Assembly: GCA_025350445.1 (NCBI GenBank)
Contig: JANXXV010000747.1
Coordinates: 1 to 8,470, forward strand
Length of the DNA stretch: 8,470 bases
Source of the DNA: Bryobacteraceae bacterium
Lineage (GTDB): Bacteria; Acidobacteriota; Terriglobia; Bryobacterales; Bryobacteraceae
Direction of reading: 5' to 3'
In this document: positions 6,311 through 8,470 of the stretch, piece after piece
Layout: each line of letters begins with the position of its first letter
Numbering within the stretch: the stretch's first letter is position 1
Notes under the pieces: model-generated
Seen by the model: only the letters and a program-made list of their open reading frames with translations
Told to the model about the DNA's origin: nothing
Database searches by the model: none
Made by a program: the position numbers and the translations under genes

Positions 6311-7684
6311 GTGAATCGACGTGACGCATTGAAGACCATGGGCGCCGGGTTCGGCACGCTTGGCTGGATGAACCAGTTGCACGCTGAATCCCAAGCCTCT
6401 CCGCTGGCGCCGAAGGCCCCGCACTTCCCGCCCAAGGCGAAGCGGGTGATCTTCCTGTTCCTCAACGGCGGCATGTCCCACGTGGATACCTTCGATCCCA
6501 AACCCATGCTCAACAAGCACGACGGTGAGCCGCTGCCCGGGCCGAAGATTGTCACCGATCGCGCGTCGGGCAATCTGATGCGCTCGCCCTTCGAGTTCCG
6601 TAAGTACGGGCAGAGCGGCACCGAGGTCAGCGACATCTTTCCGAGGGTGGCGTCGAAGATCGACGACTTCTGCGTCATCCGGTCCATGTATTCCGACAAC
6701 GGCAATCACGGTCCGTCGCTGTTGATGATGAATAGCGGGCATGGTTTGACGGGCCGTCCGGCCATGGGCTCCTGGCTTACTTACGGCCTGGGAACGGAAA
6801 ACCAGAATCTGCCGGGCTTCGTGGTCTTGTGTCCCGGCTATCCGGTGCTGGGCGCGCAGTTGTGGGATTCTACGTTTCTGCCTTCGGTACACGGTGGCGC
6901 CTATATTCCCAGCGGCGAGCGCGACCCGGACAAGTTGGTGCAGAACATTCGCAACCCTACGTACACGGCTGCGAACCAGGAACAGCAGTTGTCGTTGCTG
7001 GATAAGCTGAATCGATCTTACGTGGACCAGGTGGGCCATCAACCCGGACTCGAAGCCGGCATTCAGGCCATGGAAGTTGCCTATCGTATGCAGACCGAAG
7101 CCCCGGGCGTCTTCGATATCGGAAAGGAAAGTCAGGCCACGCGCGACCGTTACGGAGATGGCGATTTTGGCCGGGGCTGCCTGATGGCCTTGCGACTTGC
7201 GGAAAAAGGCGTGCGCATGGTGCAGGTGTACTTCGGAAATTTCCAGCCGTGGGACAGCCATGACGATATTCGCATCCACGCCAAACTGGCCAACGCCGCC
7301 GATGCGCCCATTGCCGCGCTGGTGGAAGACTTGAAGTCGCGCGGCATGTTCGACGATACGCTGCTCATCGTCGGCAGTGAATTCGGGCGCACTCCCATGA
7401 TCCAGAACAGTGGTCTGGAAAAGGTGGGCAACGGCCGGGATCATAACGTCCACGGCTTTTGCACGCTGCTGGCCGGGGGCGGAGTGAAAGGCGGGACGAC
7501 CTATGGCGCCACCGACGACTTCGGTTTCAAGGCCGTTGAGAAACGTTGCCACGTGCATGACCTGCATGCCACCGCGCTGCACCTGCTTGGTATGGATCAT
7601 AAGCGGCTGACATACAGGTACAGCGGTCGCGATTTCCGTCTGACCGATGTTTCCGGGAACGTGATCAAGGAAATCCTGGCGTAA
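6311..7684 (+). CDS. DUF1501 family Tat-exported protein, 457 aa
   Basis: DUF1501 proteins are placed in the alkaline phosphatase/sulfatase-like fold; their substrate is unknown. The GTG at 6311 gives VNRRDALKTMGAGFGTLG, a twin-arginine-like signal (R3-R4) at the very N-terminus, as is normal for the family. The longer frame from ATG 6242 would bury it behind 23 residues that overlap the upstream gene. Landmarks: FLFLNGGMSHVDTFDPK (about 48-64, with a possible metal-ligand Asp), FCVIRSMYSDNGNHGPS (120-136), LTGRPAMGSWLTYGLG (146-161), WDSHDDI (314-320), GSEFGRTP (355-362), GRDHN (375-379, likely metal ligands) and a histidine-bearing HVHDLHATALHLLG near the end. The length is typical and no break is seen. 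It is second in the operon after the DUF1549/DUF1553 cytochrome, 11 bp apart. Tat export suggests that it folds, perhaps with a metal, before crossing the membrane. I infer that it partners the cytochrome; the reaction is not known. Confidence 0.93.
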   Translation: MNRRDALKTMGAGFGTLGWMNQLHAESQASPLAPKAPHFPPKAKRVIFLFLNGGMSHVDTFDPKPMLNKHDGEPLPGPKIVTDRASGNLMRSPFEFRKYGQSGTEVSDIFPRVASKIDDFCVIRSMYSDNGNHGPSLLMMNSGHGLTGRPAMGSWLTYGLGTENQNLPGFVVLCPGYPVLGAQLWDSTFLPSVHGGAYIPSGERDPDKLVQNIRNPTYTAANQEQQLSLLDKLNRSYVDQVGHQPGLEAGIQAMEVAYRMQTEAPGVFDIGKESQATRDRYGDGDFGRGCLMALRLAEKGVRMVQVYFGNFQPWDSHDDIRIHAKLANAADAPIAALVEDLKSRGMFDDTLLIVGSEFGRTPMIQNSGLEKVGNGRDHNVHGFCTLLAGGGVKGGTTYGATDDFGFKAVEKRCHVHDLHATALHLLGMDHKRLTYRYSGRDFRLTDVSGNVIKEILA

Positions 7685-7690
7685 TCAGGG

Positions 7691-7696
7691 TAGAAT
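7691..7696 (+). promoter_or_regulatory. Possible -10 box upstream of the DinB-like gene
   Basis: TAGAAT matches the sigma-70 -10 consensus at five of six bases and lies 27 bp before the ATG at 7724. No recognisable -35 hexamer is found 16-18 bp upstream. The 39-bp gap after the DUF1501 gene has no terminator, so the DinB-like gene could either be read through from that operon or have this weak promoter of its own. Confidence 0.25.
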
Positions 7697-7710
7697 CGTA
7701 GGGTTCCCAG

Positions 7711-7715
7711 GGAGG
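7711..7715 (+). promoter_or_regulatory. Ribosome binding site of the DinB-like gene
   Basis: GGAGG lies 8 nt before the ATG at 7724, an ideal Shine-Dalgarno core and spacing. It supports that start, which also gives a clean signal peptide. Confidence 0.75.
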
Positions 7716-7723
7716 AAAACCAC

Positions 7724-8242
7724 ATGAACCGCCACGCGATGCTGTTGCTTGCCGCAACCCTTTCAGGCTCCGCCGCCTTATCCGCGCAGACCACAAACCC
7801 AATGAGCACCGAGGTTAGACAAGCCTACACCGGCATCAAGAATAACCTCATCAAGATGGCAGAAAAGATGCCGGAGGAGAATTACGTATTCAAACCCACG
7901 CCGGAGATCAGATCGTTCGGCCAACTTGTGGGCCATGTGGCCGATTCCCAACTGCGCACGTGCTCCGCTGTCAAAGGCGAAATGAAAACAGGCACGGCCG
8001 GCGCCAAAACTGCGAAAGCTGACATTGTGGCGGCCCTGAAAGAATCGTTCGCCGAATGCGACGCGGCCTACGATTCCTTGACTGATGCCACTGCGGCGGA
8101 CATGATCAAGACCGCCCGCGGCCAGCGGACGAAGCTCGGCGCGCTGGTTGGCAACACCACGCACTCCAATGAAGAGTACGGCTACATGTCGGTGTACCTG
8201 CGGCTGAAAGGTGTGGTCCCGCCGTCCAGTGAACCGAAGTAA
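7724..8242 (+). CDS. Exported DinB-superfamily protein, 172 aa
   Basis: The first 21 residues (MNRHAMLLLAATLSGSAALSA) form a signal peptide, so the protein is probably periplasmic. The rest looks like a DinB four-helix bundle: a helix from STEVRQAYTGIKNNLIKMAEKM, then FKPTPEIRSFGQLVGHVADSQ with a likely metal histidine at H71. The C-terminal signature is NTTHSNEEYGYMSVYLRLKGVVPPSS, with H147. In most relatives I recall, this motif reads H-D-x-x-H-Y-G; here the third metal position is Glu151 instead of His. C80 and C112 may form a disulfide. The DinB superfamily includes metal-dependent thiol transferases and DNA-damage-inducible proteins of unclear function. The family label does not imply a DNA role, and the signal peptide argues against one. 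It lies 39 bp after the DUF1501 gene and overlaps the next gene by 14 bp. Family call fairly sure; function unknown. Confidence 0.82.
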   Translation: MNRHAMLLLAATLSGSAALSAQTTNPMSTEVRQAYTGIKNNLIKMAEKMPEENYVFKPTPEIRSFGQLVGHVADSQLRTCSAVKGEMKTGTAGAKTAKADIVAALKESFAECDAAYDSLTDATAADMIKTARGQRTKLGALVGNTTHSNEEYGYMSVYLRLKGVVPPSSEPK

Positions 8243-8470
8243 GGAAGTCTTTCTCTTCCATTCAGCTGCCGATCAGGGGGCGGCGGAATGTATTAGGGAG
8301 CGCCTGGAATCTCTTGGCGGGGCGCAAGTCCGGTTGGGGCAGTTAGGCGTTGGCGAGACAGTTGAGGATGTCTGGGAACAAGGCCTGGACTCCTCGGCTA
8401 TCCTGCTGCTGCTCTCGCCGTCCTCGGTGCCCTCTGCCGCAACGCGCGACAAGTGGCCGTCGATTTTGCG
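8229..8470 (+). CDS. TIR-like domain protein, N-terminal fragment (cut by window edge)
   Basis: Eighty codons are visible before the right edge. The sequence resembles a bacterial TIR domain: first strand EVFLFHSAAD (6-15, compare the usual VFISYSxxD), a helix AECIRERLESLG (19-30), the second strand QVRLGQ, and a loop with GVGET (40-44). A helix EDVWEQGLDSS (46-56) and a hydrophobic strand AILLLLSPSSV (57-67) follow. A Trp (W76) is where TIR domains often have W before the catalytic Glu, but no Glu is seen by residue 80. Bacterial TIR proteins often cleave NAD+ in phage defence or act as adaptors; which applies cannot be told from this fragment. The GTG at 8229 overlaps the DinB gene in another frame and has no clear Shine-Dalgarno. 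An in-frame GTG at 8211 is the only other start after an in-frame TGA that keeps the first strand. The overlap suggests co-translation with the DinB gene. What follows the domain is outside the window. Confidence 0.6.
   Translation, partial: MNRSKEVFLFHSAADQGAAECIRERLESLGGAQVRLGQLGVGETVEDVWEQGLDSSAILLLLSPSSVPSAATRDKWPSIL

Noticed and set aside
4974..6329. Minus-strand open frame of 451 codons opposite the DUF1549/DUF1553 gene
   Set aside because: The opposite strand encodes a clear multi-domain family protein. This frame shows no recognisable domain and has a composition rich in Arg, Gln and His, as expected of a GC-rich antisense shadow.
6296..7600. Minus-strand open frame of 434 codons opposite the DUF1501 gene
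   Set aside because: It is almost fully antisense to a well-supported gene, has no known motif, and lacks stops because of GC bias.
7701..7708. GGGTTCCC as a terminator stem between the DUF1501 and DinB-like genes
   Set aside because: Three-base arms with a two-base loop cannot form a stable hairpin, and there is no T-run; it does not act as a recognisable terminator.

Overview
The window is a GC-rich bacterial chromosomal segment, almost entirely coding. It contains two divergent operons of the exported cytochrome c / Tat-protein type that is abundant in Planctomycetota and in Acidobacteriota such as the Solibacter/Bryobacter group. I favour an acidobacterium. The combination of DUF1592+DUF1552, DUF1549/DUF1553+DUF1501, a secreted DinB-like protein and a TIR-like gene fits that group, but this is inference from gene content, not a phylogenetic result.

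Layout. On the minus strand, reading leftward from 3513, a two-haem DUF1587/1595/1592/1588/1585 cytochrome (1054-3513) is followed by a Tat-exported DUF1552 protein (1-1057, cut by the left edge). The two overlap by an ATGA. A 95-bp intergenic stretch (3514-3608) separates this operon from the plus-strand one. The plus-strand operon holds a two-haem PSCyt1/DUF1549/DUF1553 protein (3609-6299) and a Tat-exported DUF1501 protein (GTG start at 6311, stop at 7684). A small exported DinB-fold protein (7724-8242) follows. The start of a TIR-like protein (8229 to the right edge) overlaps the DinB gene end by 14 bp.

How it works together. Each operon pairs a large c-type cytochrome with a Sec-type signal peptide with a partner carrying a twin-arginine signal. 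The natural reading is two paralogous-in-design extracytoplasmic modules, each a haem-containing electron-transfer or oxidoreductase subunit plus a folded, possibly metal-bearing hydrolase-like subunit. They sit back to back and perhaps share a control region. These families are widespread and often adjacent, but as far as I know their substrates are not established, so no pathway is assigned. The DinB and TIR-like genes are probably a separate functional unit, although no terminator is visible between them and the DUF1501 gene.

No tRNA, rRNA, CRISPR array, insertion sequence or convincing terminator was seen. There is no gene-free stretch above 300 bp. The most notable items are the divergent double module, the secreted DinB protein with an altered metal-ligand motif, and the truncated TIR-like gene at the right edge.
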